Origin: Paenacidovorax caeni
GTDB taxonomy: Bacteria; Pseudomonadota; Gammaproteobacteria; Burkholderiales; Burkholderiaceae_C
NCBI RefSeq assembly: GCF_001298675.1
Contig: NZ_CYIG01000007.1
Coordinates: 62,001 to 126,000 of the forward strand
DNA length: 64,000 nt
Reading direction: 5' to 3'
The position numbers and the translations under genes are program-made. Numbering within the stretch: the stretch's first letter is position 1; each line of letters opens with the position of its first letter. This document shows, in pieces, positions 31,421 through 40,105 of the stretch. The notes under the pieces were generated by a model that worked only from the letters and a program-made list of their open reading frames with translations, was not told the origin of the DNA and did no database searches.

Positions 31421-33631
31421 ATGACCTGGCTCACCGCACGCGAACTGGCTGGCTTGCCGGGCATGCCGCTTTGTGAGAAACGCGCCCGTGAAAAACTTGA
31501 AAGGCTGGCAACTGCAAGCCGTCCGCGTACAGGTCGAGTCGGCGGCGGCCTTGAATACGACACCTCGGCCCTGCCCGAAGAAACCCGTGCCGCCCTCGCG
31601 GCTCGCCAGATCACCAAGGCTGGCAGCACCGCGCTGACGCTGGTGGAGCCTGCCCCCGTGCGCTCTTTCGCGCCGCCCGAGCAGCCGCTGCCCGGCCAGC
31701 TCGTGCCGGTGCCGGGGCGTCGCCCGCCGAGCCAGGCCGACAAGGCCGTGGCCGATGCCCGGGTGCGGCTGGTCACGGTGGTGCAGGAGCTTGTGCCCCT
31801 GCACGGCATCAAGCGTGCCTGTGCGCTGCTCGCAGCCCAGCTCGTGACTGGCGAGGCCGGGGCCGAGCTGCAGGCGGTGGCGCGTGCCGCCAACCAGCGC
31901 GCACGCGGTGACCAGGTCAGCGCCCGCACGCTGGAGCGCTGGGCGGGCACGCACCGCGCCAGCGGCTGGTGGGGCCTGCTGCCGGTAGCGGTGGAAGTGG
32001 CCGTACTGCCCGAGCGCATGCCGGAAGACGTGGCCGCCGTGCTTGGCCTGTACCACAGCCGCGATCCGCAGTTCCGCAAGCTCACCCTGGCGGCGCAAAA
32101 GGTCACGCGCATGCTGGGCCGCGACCACGACACCTGGCAGGCGCTCTACGCCCGCGCGCGCCGTGCCCTGGACAAGCTGGGCAAATCACACGAGGCCAAC
32201 GTGGCGTTGATCAAGTCCCGCCACACGGGCAGCGAGCGCGATGCACGCCTGCCCTTTAAACGGCGCGACGACAGCCACCTCGCCCCGCTGGATGTATTCG
32301 TGATCGACGGCCATACCTTCAAAGCCAAGGTGCGCCACCCGGACCACGGTGCGCCGTTCGCGCCCGAACTGACGCTGGTGCTCGACCGCCGCACGCGCAA
32401 GATCATGGGCTGGTCGGTGTCGCTGTCGGAGAACGTCATTGCCGTGGGCGATGCGCTGCGCCACGCCATAGGCCAATGGGGCATTCCCGCCATCGTGTAC
32501 AGCGACAACGGCGCGGGTGAAACGGCCAAGGCCATGGATTGCCCGGTCGATGGTTTCATGGCCCGCCTGGGCATCGAGCACAAGACGGGCATCCCCGGCA
32601 AGCCCCAGGCGCGCGGCGTGATCGAGCGCGGCTGGCAGACCCACGCCATCAACTGCGCGCGCCAGTTCGGCAGCTACCAGGGCAGCGATGTGGACGGCGG
32701 CACGTTCCGCAAGGTAGCCGCCGAGCTGGCAAAGGAGCAACGCGCCCTGCGCCGCGCCGAGCAGACGGGCGAGGTGATCCGCCTCTCGCCCAAATGCCCG
32801 ACCTGGGCGCAGTTCGTGGATGCCATCGAGCAGATGGTGGCCGAGTACAACGCCGAGCACCGTCACCGCTCTTTACCCAAGCGCGCCGATGGCAAGCACA
32901 TGACGCCCGACGAAGCCTGGGCGGCGCTGTTCGACCCGAGCCTGCAGCACAAGCCCACCCAGGGCGAGCTGCGCGAGCTGTTCATGCCCGCCGTGCTACG
33001 CACCGCGCGCCGGGGCGAGGTGGTGTTCTTCAACCAGCACTACACCGCGCCCGAGCTGATGCGCCGCGACGTGGACGGGCGCGAGGTCAGCGTGCGCTAT
33101 GACATCCACGACCCGAGCTGGGTGCGCATCTACACGCTCGATGGCGATTTCGTGTGCGACGCGCGCTGGGCCGGGAACCGCGTCGACGACCAGCCCAAGG
33201 CCGTGGTGCAGATGGCGCGCGAGATGCGCGTGGCCGCCACCGTCAAGCGCCGCGAGCAGCAGATCGAGACCGCACTGCGCGAGCTGCAGCCCACGCTGCA
33301 GCCGGACACCCTTTCCCTGCCGGAGCCCGGCGCCGCCTTCGTGCTGGTGCCCTCCATCGTGGAGGCCTCTGCCTCCTCCCTCACCACGTCTTCCTCCACG
33401 GGCGAGGCCGCGCAAGCGGCTTCGGGCAGGCCTTTCTTTGACACCGCCAGCGAGCGCTACGAGTGGCTCATGCGCAACCGCACCCGCTGGGACGAAGACG
33501 ACGCGGCATGGCTGCGCAAGTACGTGGCGGGGGACGGCTACGAAGGGCTGGCGGACTACTACACGGCGCGCGGCCTGGCCTGGGATGGCGCGGGCGCTGA
33601 GGACGCGCCCGCTTTTAAGAGTGCCCTGTGA
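31421..33631 (+). CDS. MuA-like DDE transposase
   Basis: 736 residues. N-terminal Mu-type winged helix (WLTARELAGLPGMPLCEKRA), then a DNA-binding region and the rve/RNase H catalytic core with Asp296 (FVIDGHTF), Asp362 (YSDNGAGE) and Glu402 (RGVIERGW). The C-terminal part has the Mu-transposase barrel (GEVVFFNQHYTAPELM ...) and a Ser/Pro linker. It cuts and joins prophage ends during integration and replicative transposition. GAGGGG lies 8 bases before the ATG at 31421. Confidence 0.93.
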   Translation: MTWLTARELAGLPGMPLCEKRAREKLERLATASRPRTGRVGGGLEYDTSALPEETRAALAARQITKAGSTALTLVEPAPVRSFAPPEQPLPGQLVPVPGRRPPSQADKAVADARVRLVTVVQELVPLHGIKRACALLAAQLVTGEAGAELQAVARAANQRARGDQVSARTLERWAGTHRASGWWGLLPVAVEVAVLPERMPEDVAAVLGLYHSRDPQFRKLTLAAQKVTRMLGRDHDTWQALYARARRALDKLGKSHEANVALIKSRHTGSERDARLPFKRRDDSHLAPLDVFVIDGHTFKAKVRHPDHGAPFAPELTLVLDRRTRKIMGWSVSLSENVIAVGDALRHAIGQWGIPAIVYSDNGAGETAKAMDCPVDGFMARLGIEHKTGIPGKPQARGVIERGWQTHAINCARQFGSYQGSDVDGGTFRKVAAELAKEQRALRRAEQTGEVIRLSPKCPTWAQFVDAIEQMVAEYNAEHRHRSLPKRADGKHMTPDEAWAALFDPSLQHKPTQGELRELFMPAVLRTARRGEVVFFNQHYTAPELMRRDVDGREVSVRYDIHDPSWVRIYTLDGDFVCDARWAGNRVDDQPKAVVQMAREMRVAATVKRREQQIETALRELQPTLQPDTLSLPEPGAAFVLVPSIVEASASSLTTSSSTGEAAQAASGRPFFDTASERYEWLMRNRTRWDEDDAAWLRKYVAGDGYEGLADYYTARGLAWDGAGAEDAPAFKSAL

Positions 33632-33686
33632 TGGTTGCAGCCACCACAGAGCGATCAGTTGAGGAAACCGAAGGAAGGAAATGTAA

Positions 33687-34418
33687 ATGAAAAAGGGATT
33701 CGTGCAAACCGCCAATTTCCGGCTGCTCAAAGAGGCCGAGAAGATCGTCGAGCGCCGTGGCGCACGCGAGGCGGGCCTGGTGCTGATCCAGGGCAAGTAC
33801 GGCATCGGCAAGTCTGAGCTGACCGAGCGCTGGGCCAGCGAAAACGGCCATGTGTTCATCCGCTCCAAGCGGGTTTGGACGCCGCGCTCCATGCTGGAGG
33901 ACGTGGCGACGGCGCTGGGCCTGTCTCTGCGCGGCACGGCCAAGGACGTGGAAAACCGCATTGCCCACCATCTGGTGCAGACCATGCAGACGCTCATTTT
34001 TGATGAGGCGGACTACCTGGCCGATATGAAAAGCGCCGTGAAGCTGGAGACGATCCGTGACATCACGGACGTGACGGGAACCATGGTGTTCCTTGTGGGC
34101 ATGGAGAACTTCCCGGCCATCGTGCAGCGCTATGAGCACATCGCCAGCCGCGTGGCGCGCATTGTGCAACTGCACCCGCTGGGCCTGGAGGATGTGCAGG
34201 CCGCGTGCAAGGCGAAGTCCGAGGTGCGCCTGTCGCCTGCCTTGGTGGAGAAGATCCACCACGACAGCAAGGGCCGCATGCGGCACGTGCTGAACGCCAT
34301 TGCGAACATCGAGGTGTGGGCCGAGGCCAATAGCTGGGCCGAGGTGGACGTGGCCCACGTCAAGGGCAAGGCGCTGTGCGTGGATTTCACAGGCCATCTC
34401 ACGGCGCGGGGGGTGTGA
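33687..34418 (+). CDS. MuB-like AAA ATPase, transposition target protein
   Basis: 243 residues. Walker A GKYGIGKS (36-43), Walker B TLIFDEAD (102-109), a sensor-like FLVGMENF and the C-terminal helical lid. MuB-type ATPases bind target DNA and stimulate the transposase. It follows the transposase gene with GAAGGAAGGAAATGTAA before the ATG. It is shorter than Mu B (312 residues) and lacks a long N-terminal DNA-binding region. Confidence 0.9.
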   Translation: MKKGFVQTANFRLLKEAEKIVERRGAREAGLVLIQGKYGIGKSELTERWASENGHVFIRSKRVWTPRSMLEDVATALGLSLRGTAKDVENRIAHHLVQTMQTLIFDEADYLADMKSAVKLETIRDITDVTGTMVFLVGMENFPAIVQRYEHIASRVARIVQLHPLGLEDVQAACKAKSEVRLSPALVEKIHHDSKGRMRHVLNAIANIEVWAEANSWAEVDVAHVKGKALCVDFTGHLTARGV

Positions 34419-35056
34419 TGGGCAAGCTCAAGTGGTACATCGTCCCCGCACTGGCGGCGCTGGCGCGCAACGTCAAGGGCAGCGCGCAGGCATTCACGCC
34501 CGTTGAACTGAGCGCCTGGGCCACCAGCGAGCGCCTGGAGTTTCCGTGTGGCATGGCCGCCGCCGCACTGGGCACACTCAAAAACCATGGCTACGTGCGG
34601 CCCGAGGGGATGCGCCGCAACAAGTTGGGCGTGGTCAACCGCTGGTTTGTCACGCCCCTGGGCCTGCAAGCGGCGCAGGCGGCGCTGCGGGCCACGCCCG
34701 CAGGCCCGGCGCCCGACACCAAGGCGTTGGCCACGTGCCTGTGGAACCTGCTGCGCATCCGCAAGCGCATCACGGCCGCCGAGGCTGCGCAGACGCTGGT
34801 GGATGCGGGCGATGCCTTTGACGCGCAAGTCAGGCGCATTGGCACGCTGCTGGCCGCATGGGCCAGGCATGCGCCCAAGGCGGTGGCGGTGGCGCAAAAG
34901 CGCGAGGCCGGGCGCATCCGCTACGTGCTGGTGCAGGACGTAGGGCGCTGGCCGCCGCCGTCGCGCGCGGGGCAGCTTCACCCGAGCGATTTTGCGCATG
35001 CCGAAGAGATTCCGGCCATGTACCGCAAGGCCCCCGAGGGGAGCGGCACGCCATGA
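34418..35056 (+). CDS. phage protein with two winged-helix-like domains
   Basis: 212 residues. A first domain (about 20-85: FTPVELSAWATSERLEFPCG, AALGTLKNHGYVRPEGMRRN, FVTPLGLQAAQAALR) reads as a winged helix; a second helical repeat (LLRIRKRITAAEAAQTLVDA ... RIRYVLVQDVGRW) appears related. It is coupled to MuB by a 1-base overlap (TGATG). A role in phage gene control or replication is inferred. Confidence 0.72.
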   Translation: MGKLKWYIVPALAALARNVKGSAQAFTPVELSAWATSERLEFPCGMAAAALGTLKNHGYVRPEGMRRNKLGVVNRWFVTPLGLQAAQAALRATPAGPAPDTKALATCLWNLLRIRKRITAAEAAQTLVDAGDAFDAQVRRIGTLLAAWARHAPKAVAVAQKREAGRIRYVLVQDVGRWPPPSRAGQLHPSDFAHAEEIPAMYRKAPEGSGTP

Positions 35057-35496
35057 CGTGCCCGTACATGAGCGCACCGTGGTTTGCGCTGCTGCGCCAG
35101 CGCTGCGAGGGGGCCGTGCAGACGCACGTTGCCCGGCAGCTCGGCATCAGCGCGACGACGCTGAACATGGTGCTCAACGGCACCGGCCCGTATGGCAGCG
35201 GCGCGGCCAAGACGGACCGCGTGGCCGACCGGGTGCTGCATACCTTTGGCCGCTACCCGTGCCCGCACCTGTCTGCCGAGGCAGGGGAGGTGCAGGTGAT
35301 TTCTGCAGAGCAGTGCCGTGCCCATGCGCACAGGCCGCCACCGGCCACGCCGCGCGATGTGAAGCACTGGCAGGCATGCCGCCAGTGCGAGCACCTTGAC
35401 GCCAGCGCGCCGCCCATGCCGCGCGCCGTGCAGCACCGCAACGTCATACCCATCACCCCGGTGACCCCACACACCCAGGAGGCCCGCCATGTTTAA
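35053..35496 (+). CDS. small HTH protein with Cys pair
   Basis: 147 residues. LRQRCEGAVQTHVARQLGIS, then ATTLNMVLNGTGPYG is a lambda-repressor-like helix-turn-helix. The C-terminal part has HWQACRQCEHLD. It starts inside the upstream stop (ATGA). Likely DNA-binding; family not named. Confidence 0.7.
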   Translation: MTCPYMSAPWFALLRQRCEGAVQTHVARQLGISATTLNMVLNGTGPYGSGAAKTDRVADRVLHTFGRYPCPHLSAEAGEVQVISAEQCRAHAHRPPPATPRDVKHWQACRQCEHLDASAPPMPRAVQHRNVIPITPVTPHTQEARHV

Positions 35497-35692
35497 AGCC
35501 CTTGCCCGTGCGCGCCAGCTCTGGCTGGAGCGCCGCATCCAACGGGTGCGCCAGCACATGCAGTGCGAGCGCACGACGCATCTGCACCAGATGGCGCAAC
35601 TGCGCGCCGAGCTGGACGTGCTGGAGGCGCGCCGTGCGCAAGCGACCGCGTCCGGCCTTCAGCCCATGCGCGGCCCCGGGGTAATGCCGTGA
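35489..35692 (+). CDS. small basic coiled-coil phage protein
   Basis: 67 residues, almost entirely helical and Arg-rich (FKALARARQLWLERRIQRVR, QMAQLRAELDVLEARRAQAT). It overlaps the previous gene by 8 bases and the next by GTGA. Confidence 0.65.
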   Translation: MFKALARARQLWLERRIQRVRQHMQCERTTHLHQMAQLRAELDVLEARRAQATASGLQPMRGPGVMP

Positions 35693-35913
35693 GCAACGTC
35701 ATCCAGCTTCCCGTGAACCGGGTCATGGCCGAGGCGGATTACCGCCGCCCGCCGCTGGCCTGGATCACGCGCCGCGCCCGGCGCCTTGAGCGCGCATTCA
35801 ACGTCTCGCGCCGCGTGGCCGTGGCCGAGGCCATCGAGAACTACTTCATGTTCACGCGCATGCACCGCGAGCGCGTTCTCACCCTGATTCAAGGAGGTCA
35901 ATTCCATGTCTAA
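35689..35913 (+). CDS. small phage protein with GTG start
   Basis: 74 residues; SNVIQLPVNRVMAEADYRRP, then WITRRARRLERAFNVSRRVA and an amphipathic helix. GTG (35689) overlaps the preceding TGA. The helical middle could bind nucleic acid. No family named. Confidence 0.65.
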   Translation: MSNVIQLPVNRVMAEADYRRPPLAWITRRARRLERAFNVSRRVAVAEAIENYFMFTRMHRERVLTLIQGGQFHV

Positions 35914-36313
35914 ATGTATTACCCAGGACTGCGCCATGCTGTGGCGCTTCATCGTCAAAAAGGGCGGCTGGTGGGGCGTGCTGCGGCTGACCCGCGAATG
36001 GGCGCCCACGTTCTCGCTGGCCGAAGTCGAGCAGCACCTGGCAACGCTGCACAAGGGCGGCTTTCTCGAAGCGATGCGCCTGCGCGATGGCACGGTCTAC
36101 AGCTTCACGGCCAAGTGCCTCCCGCTGCCCGGCGAAGACGTGCAGCACGCCGAGCCCTTTGAGCCCCAGACGCCTGGCCCGCGCCGCCCCGAGGTGATGG
36201 GCAGCCACTACGTACCGCCTGCCAGCACCTACCGCAGCGGCGCGCTGGACTTCGTGCGGTTGCCCAGCGTGCTCATGGGCCAGCCGCAGCCGTACCGGAG
36301 CACGCTGGCATGA
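35906..36313 (+). CDS. winged-helix-like phage protein
   Basis: 135 residues. WRFIVKKGGWWGVLRLTREW, FSLAEVEQHLATLHKGGFLE, then MRLRDGTVYSFTAKCLP gives a helix-helix-strand pattern of a winged helix. The perfect AAGGAGGT at 35891-35898, inside the upstream gene, sets the ATG and predicts strong translation. Confidence 0.72.
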   Translation: MSKCITQDCAMLWRFIVKKGGWWGVLRLTREWAPTFSLAEVEQHLATLHKGGFLEAMRLRDGTVYSFTAKCLPLPGEDVQHAEPFEPQTPGPRRPEVMGSHYVPPASTYRSGALDFVRLPSVLMGQPQPYRSTLA

Positions 36314-36555
36314 GCGCGCCGGATCAAGGCGCCCCGTCCGCAGCCGTCGAGGCATCTCTCGCTCTTGCGGACGCCTTGCGTACACCGCTGGCAGGCCACC
36401 ACCACGGCATCCAGACCACGGCGCTGCTGACGGCTTTTATCCGCCTGGCCATCGCCCATCCCTGCTGCACCGATGCCTGCATCCAGCAGCTTGGCAAGGC
36501 CGCTTTCGTCCTGGCCCAGGAAATGGCTGCCCAGCAAGGCCAGCCCATCCATTAA
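36310..36555 (+). CDS. small helical phage protein
   Basis: 81 residues, helical (AAVEASLALADALRTPLAGH, TTALLTAFIRLAIAHPCCTD, LGKAAFVLAQEMAAQQGQ). Overlaps the upstream stop by ATGA. Unknown function. Confidence 0.68.
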   Translation: MSAPDQGAPSAAVEASLALADALRTPLAGHHHGIQTTALLTAFIRLAIAHPCCTDACIQQLGKAAFVLAQEMAAQQGQPIH

Positions 36556-36573
36556 CCCCTCAAGGAGCCATCC

Positions 36574-37089
36574 ATGGCAACCAAAAAGCTCAAGGCCAAG
36601 GCCCACGCCTATGCCCCGCAATCCAAGGCCGATTGCCAAGCCGACATCAAGAAGCTGGGCGACCTGCAGCGCGATCTCTTGCGTGCACAGGCCGACCTCA
36701 ACGACGAGATCGCCCACCTCACCAAGGCCGCCACCCCGCGCCTGGAAGCGCTGCAGGAGCGCATCGGCACGCTGCAGGCGGGCGTGCAGACCTGGTGCGA
36801 GGCCAATCGCGCCGAACTCTGCGGCAACGGCAAGACCGCCAACCTCATCACGGGCGAGGTGCAGTGGCGCCTGCGCCCGCAGAGCATCAGCATCCGGGGG
36901 GCGGAGGCCGTGATCGACACCCTCAAACGACTGGGCTTGGAGCGTTTCGTGCGCGTCAAAGAAGAGCCGAACAAGGAGGCCATGCTCAACGAAACCGACG
37001 CCGTGCGCGGCGTGGCAGGCATCACGGTCGTGACGGGCGTTGAGGATTTCACGATCACGCCCTTCGAGGTCGAGGTCCCAGGGGCATGA
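36574..37089 (+). CDS. gam: Gam-like host-nuclease inhibitor
   Basis: 171 residues. Mu Gam-like: a long helix (DIKKLGDLQRDLLRAQADLN, then DEIAHLTKAATPRLEALQER) with a following LITGEVQWRLRPQSISIRG strand region and the C-terminal FVRVKEEPNKEAML. Mu Gam binds DNA ends, Ku-like, and protects them from RecBCD-type exonucleases. TCAAGGAGCCATCC precedes the ATG. Confidence 0.88.
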   Translation: MATKKLKAKAHAYAPQSKADCQADIKKLGDLQRDLLRAQADLNDEIAHLTKAATPRLEALQERIGTLQAGVQTWCEANRAELCGNGKTANLITGEVQWRLRPQSISIRGAEAVIDTLKRLGLERFVRVKEEPNKEAMLNETDAVRGVAGITVVTGVEDFTITPFEVEVPGA

Positions 37090-37307
37090 CCATGGGCAGC
37101 ATTCAATCCACCAAGGCCGCCATCGGCTACAAGGCGGCAGGCCAGCGGCCCACCTGCCGCAACTGCAAGTACGGTGCCGAGGTCTTCGCCGACCGCGTGC
37201 CGCCCTACGACAAGCTGGGCTGGGAGTGCGGCCGCTACGGCTTCGCCACCACGGTGCAGGCCATCTGCGACCAGCACCAGCCGCGCCAGGAGGTGGCCCA
37301 TGGCTGA
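37086..37307 (+). CDS. small Cys-cluster phage protein
   Basis: 73 residues (71 from the second ATG at 37092). RPTCRNCKYGAEVFADRVPP, LGWECGRYGF and AICDQHQP give four Cys as a probable zinc site. It overlaps gam (ATGA). Function unknown. Confidence 0.68.
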   Translation: MTMGSIQSTKAAIGYKAAGQRPTCRNCKYGAEVFADRVPPYDKLGWECGRYGFATTVQAICDQHQPRQEVAHG

Positions 37308-37626
37308 TTACTCCCCCCGCAATGGTTCCATCGTCTGGCAGGTGATTGAGTTTCTCAACGCCCATCCCGACGAGCAGCTCGACGCCAAGTCCATCGCTGG
37401 TCAATTCGGCGGCGTCGCCGAACACATTCACGCCCAGTTTCGCCCGGCTGTGGAAACCCGGCTGCTGGAGCGCCGCACAGACCCCGCGTCCAGAAAACTG
37501 ATGTACGTGCTGGGCCGCCGTGCGCTGTCGTTCGCCCCACGACCGCTCCCCACTGAAACGCGCCGCTTGAGCCACCTGCTCAACGCTTTCGAGACCCTGC
37601 GCCCCAGCGGCATTTCCACGAAATAA
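37300..37626 (+). CDS. small winged-helix-like phage protein
   Basis: 108 residues. GSIVWQVIEFLNAHPDEQLD, AKSIAGQFGGVAEHIHAQFR, VETRLLERRTDPASRKLMYV is a helix-helix-wing pattern. It overlaps the preceding gene by 8 bases. Probably a DNA-binding regulator. Confidence 0.7.
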   Translation: MADYSPRNGSIVWQVIEFLNAHPDEQLDAKSIAGQFGGVAEHIHAQFRPAVETRLLERRTDPASRKLMYVLGRRALSFAPRPLPTETRRLSHLLNAFETLRPSGISTK

Positions 37627-37653
37627 GCCAAACCAATTAAAGGAGCATGATTT

Positions 37654-38091
37654 ATGCAGCACGTTGAAATGCTTTCCGCCGCCCTGGGCCTGCTGGGCGC
37701 CATCTTGCTCGCCACGCGCAGCCGCTACGCGGGCCTGGCGTTCGTCGCCTGGTTCGTCAGCAACGTCGGCTGGCTGATCTTCGGCGCCCGCCACGACCAC
37801 TGGCTCTTCTTCGTCCAGCAGATCGGCTTCACGGCCACCTCGGTGCTGGGCATCTGGAACTGGCTGGTGCGCCCCACGCTGCACCCGGCCGAAACCGAAG
37901 CGGCCCGCGAGCAGCGGGCCCGGGCCGTCATCGATTTCATTCTCGACCTTGATTTCGTCAGCCTAACGCGAGGGAGCTACGTCCTGCACACCACGGCTCC
38001 GGTCTCCTACGCCGCCTTGCAGGGCATCTACCTGGCAGGCGAGGAAGAGGGCCAGGCCCTGGAGCGCATGCGCAATGGAGGCCAGCCATGA
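37654..38091 (+). CDS. early-region membrane protein
   Basis: 145 residues. Three hydrophobic segments in the first 75 residues (MLSAALGLLGAILLATRSRY, LAFVAWFVSNVGWLIFG, FFVQQIGFTATSVLGIWNWL), then a soluble helical tail. The pattern recalls PnuC-like membrane proteins but is too short for a full transporter. An envelope protein in an early operon could affect superinfection or host physiology; this is inference. Confidence 0.72.
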   Translation: MQHVEMLSAALGLLGAILLATRSRYAGLAFVAWFVSNVGWLIFGARHDHWLFFVQQIGFTATSVLGIWNWLVRPTLHPAETEAAREQRARAVIDFILDLDFVSLTRGSYVLHTTAPVSYAALQGIYLAGEEEGQALERMRNGGQP

Positions 38092-38786
38092 CCCGCGACG
38101 AAGCCCTCAAGAAGATCAAAAAATGCCTCGCGCTCGCCCGCAGCGCAAATGAGCATGAGGCTGGCGCCGCGCTGCGCCAGGCCCAGAAGCTCATGGAGCA
38201 GTTCGGCCTGCGTGAGCAGGATGTCTCCCTCGCTGACGTGCGCGAAGTGAAAGTGAAAGCGTGCAGCACGGCGGCCAATACCTGGGAGCTGCGCCTGGTC
38301 GGCCTGGTTGCCCGTGCGTTCGGGTGCGAGGTGTTCGCATCGCTCGGCGGCCATTACACCGATGCGGGCAACTACGTGCGCACGCGCCACTGGTTTTTCG
38401 TGGGCATCGACGCGGCGGCCACGGTGGCGGGCTATGCCTGCGAGGTTCTGTTGCGCCAATGCGCCCGCGCCCGGCTGGCCCACATCGCCAAGCAGCCTAA
38501 AAACTGCAAGCCCGTCACCAAGACGGCGCGCGGCGATGGCTTCGCCATCGGCTGGGTCGCAGGTGCCGCTGAAAAGGTTGAGGCCTTTGCTAGCCCGGCG
38601 GGAGACAAGGCTCTGCTGCTCGCCTACATCAAGCGTGAGCACGGCGAACTGGAAAAAGGCAAGGCGCGCGATACCACGGCAGGCCGAAAGGTGGCGGGGC
38701 ATCTCATGGCCGGGTTTCGCTCAGGCCAGGACGCCCAGCTCAATCGCGGCGTGTGCGGCATGCCTGCGCAGGGGCTGCTGTCATGA
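38088..38786 (+). CDS. DUF2786-domain protein
   Basis: 232 residues. The N-terminal DUF2786 domain is clear (ALKKIKKCLALARSANEHEA, ALRQAQKLMEQFGLREQDV). The rest is alpha/beta with HWFFVGIDAAATVAGYACEV and a C-terminal GRKVAGHLMAGFRSGQDAQL. DUF2786 proteins are common in phages; their activity is not established. Coupled to the membrane-protein gene by ATGA. Confidence 0.8.
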   Translation: MTRDEALKKIKKCLALARSANEHEAGAALRQAQKLMEQFGLREQDVSLADVREVKVKACSTAANTWELRLVGLVARAFGCEVFASLGGHYTDAGNYVRTRHWFFVGIDAAATVAGYACEVLLRQCARARLAHIAKQPKNCKPVTKTARGDGFAIGWVAGAAEKVEAFASPAGDKALLLAYIKREHGELEKGKARDTTAGRKVAGHLMAGFRSGQDAQLNRGVCGMPAQGLLS

Positions 38787-39061
38787 GCCGCGCCACGACC
38801 AAACCCGCCCCGCAGATGGCCTACATCACCATCGGCCACAGCGATTTCCTCTTGGACGCCAGCAAGGCCATGAAGGTGGCCGAACTGATGCAGCACGCGG
38901 TCGATGCCAAGTGGGACTACTACCGCAGTGAGGGAAAGGACACCTACATCGCTGGCGACCCGGCGAGAGTCGAATTCCGCCTGGTGCGCGCCGCCCAGGT
39001 GCGCATGCCCCAGGGCGATATCACTCCTGTGCCGCCCGCCCGGCCGAGGTTGCTGCGATGA
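38783..39061 (+). CDS. small early phage protein, unknown
   Basis: 92 residues (QMAYITIGHSDFLLDASKAM, KVAELMQHAVDAKWDYYRSE, RVEFRLVRAAQVRMPQGD). Alpha/beta; overlapped at both ends (ATGA). No family recognised. Confidence 0.68.
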   Translation: MSRATTKPAPQMAYITIGHSDFLLDASKAMKVAELMQHAVDAKWDYYRSEGKDTYIAGDPARVEFRLVRAAQVRMPQGDITPVPPARPRLLR

Positions 39062-39408
39062 AAACCATCCCCCTCATCAGCTCCCAGCGCTACCTCGACC
39101 CCGCCAGGGTTGTACGCAAGGCACGCACTTTCAAAGTGTTCGTGGTGCAGACCGTAGAGGTCGAGCTGCGCGGCGTCATGTATCGCGTCCTGGCCGATGG
39201 GCATCACAACCTGGCAGCAGCCAAGCTGGCAGGCGTTGAGCCCACATGGCGCGGCCCGAGCCGCAAACTCCAGCGCGTGATGCAGAGCATGGGGCCTGCC
39301 CGCTCCGCCGAAATGCTCATCAACAACCTGACCGACTCGGATTGGTACTACGTCGATTCCGGCGAGATCGTCACCGAGCTGCTCGGCATTGAACGGAGGG
39401 CAGCATGA
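39058..39408 (+). CDS. ParB-nuclease-like small phage protein
   Basis: 116 residues. MYRVLADGHHNLAAAKLAGV resembles the ParB/Srx-like DGHHR ... A-A-x-x-G motif, with a preceding strand VFVVQTVEVELRG. Single-domain ParB-like proteins are common in phages; nuclease, CTP-binding or DNA-binding roles cannot be told apart here. Confidence 0.6.
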   Translation: MKTIPLISSQRYLDPARVVRKARTFKVFVVQTVEVELRGVMYRVLADGHHNLAAAKLAGVEPTWRGPSRKLQRVMQSMGPARSAEMLINNLTDSDWYYVDSGEIVTELLGIERRAA

Positions 39409-39887
39409 CAGCCACCACCCGCCGCTTTGCTGCGCACACCAACGCGGCCAACATCGATGCTCAGCGCAAGCGCGAGCTGGGCCATATCCACCAGGGCAAG
39501 GCCGCCCTGGCCTGGAGCGATGACGACTACCGCTTCCACCTGCGCAATCTCACCGGCAAGACAAGCGCTTCCGAGCTGGACGCTGCAGGCCGCGCCAAAG
39601 TGCTCGCCCACATGGCAACCCTGGGCTACAAACCGAAGGTCAGTACGTTCAAGCCGTTCACCCAAGCCAAGAAGATCGAGTGGCTCTGGAAGGAGATCGG
39701 CAAGCATGGCGGCCTGCGCGATGCCAGCCCGGCCGCGCTGCTAGCCTTCGCGGGCAATACCACGGGCACGGGCTATTCCAGTCTGGACTTCCTACCCACG
39801 CTCGAAGCCTCCAAGGTGATCGAGGCCCTCAAAGCCATGCTCGACCGCGCCAAGCGGGCGCAAGCCAAGGAAGGCAGTGCAGCATGA
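39405..39887 (+). CDS. gemA: GemA-like regulatory protein (gp16 family)
   Basis: 160 residues. The family pattern is evident: KRELGHIHQGKAALAWSDDD, YRFHLRNLTGKTSASELDAA, then FTQAKKIEWLWKEIGKHGGL. Mu GemA modulates host gene expression and DNA supercoiling through gyrase-linked effects. Its position shortly upstream of mor is as in Mu. Confidence 0.88.
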   Translation: MTATTRRFAAHTNAANIDAQRKRELGHIHQGKAALAWSDDDYRFHLRNLTGKTSASELDAAGRAKVLAHMATLGYKPKVSTFKPFTQAKKIEWLWKEIGKHGGLRDASPAALLAFAGNTTGTGYSSLDFLPTLEASKVIEALKAMLDRAKRAQAKEGSAA

Positions 39888-40105
39888 GCATGCAGAAGCA
39901 TTCCCACGGTTGCTGCGCGGATAAGGCGTGCAACGACAAGACCTGCATGGAGCTGCCCAGTGGCAAGACCTGCGGTGACTGCGTGCATGAACGCAGGTGC
40001 TGCATGATCTTCGGGCACACACCATCCGATACCTATTGCGACTGGTTCCCCCGGCGGTTCGCAGAAAAGCCCGCGCAAAAGGAAGGGGCGTGCCATGGCC
40101 GTTGA
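39884..40105 (+). CDS. Cys-rich small phage protein
   Basis: 73 residues with ten Cys (HGCCADKACNDKTCMELP, GKTCGDCVHERRCCMIFG, DTYCDWFPRRF). It probably binds one or two zinc ions. Coupled to gemA by ATGA. Confidence 0.7.
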   Translation: MSMQKHSHGCCADKACNDKTCMELPSGKTCGDCVHERRCCMIFGHTPSDTYCDWFPRRFAEKPAQKEGACHGR

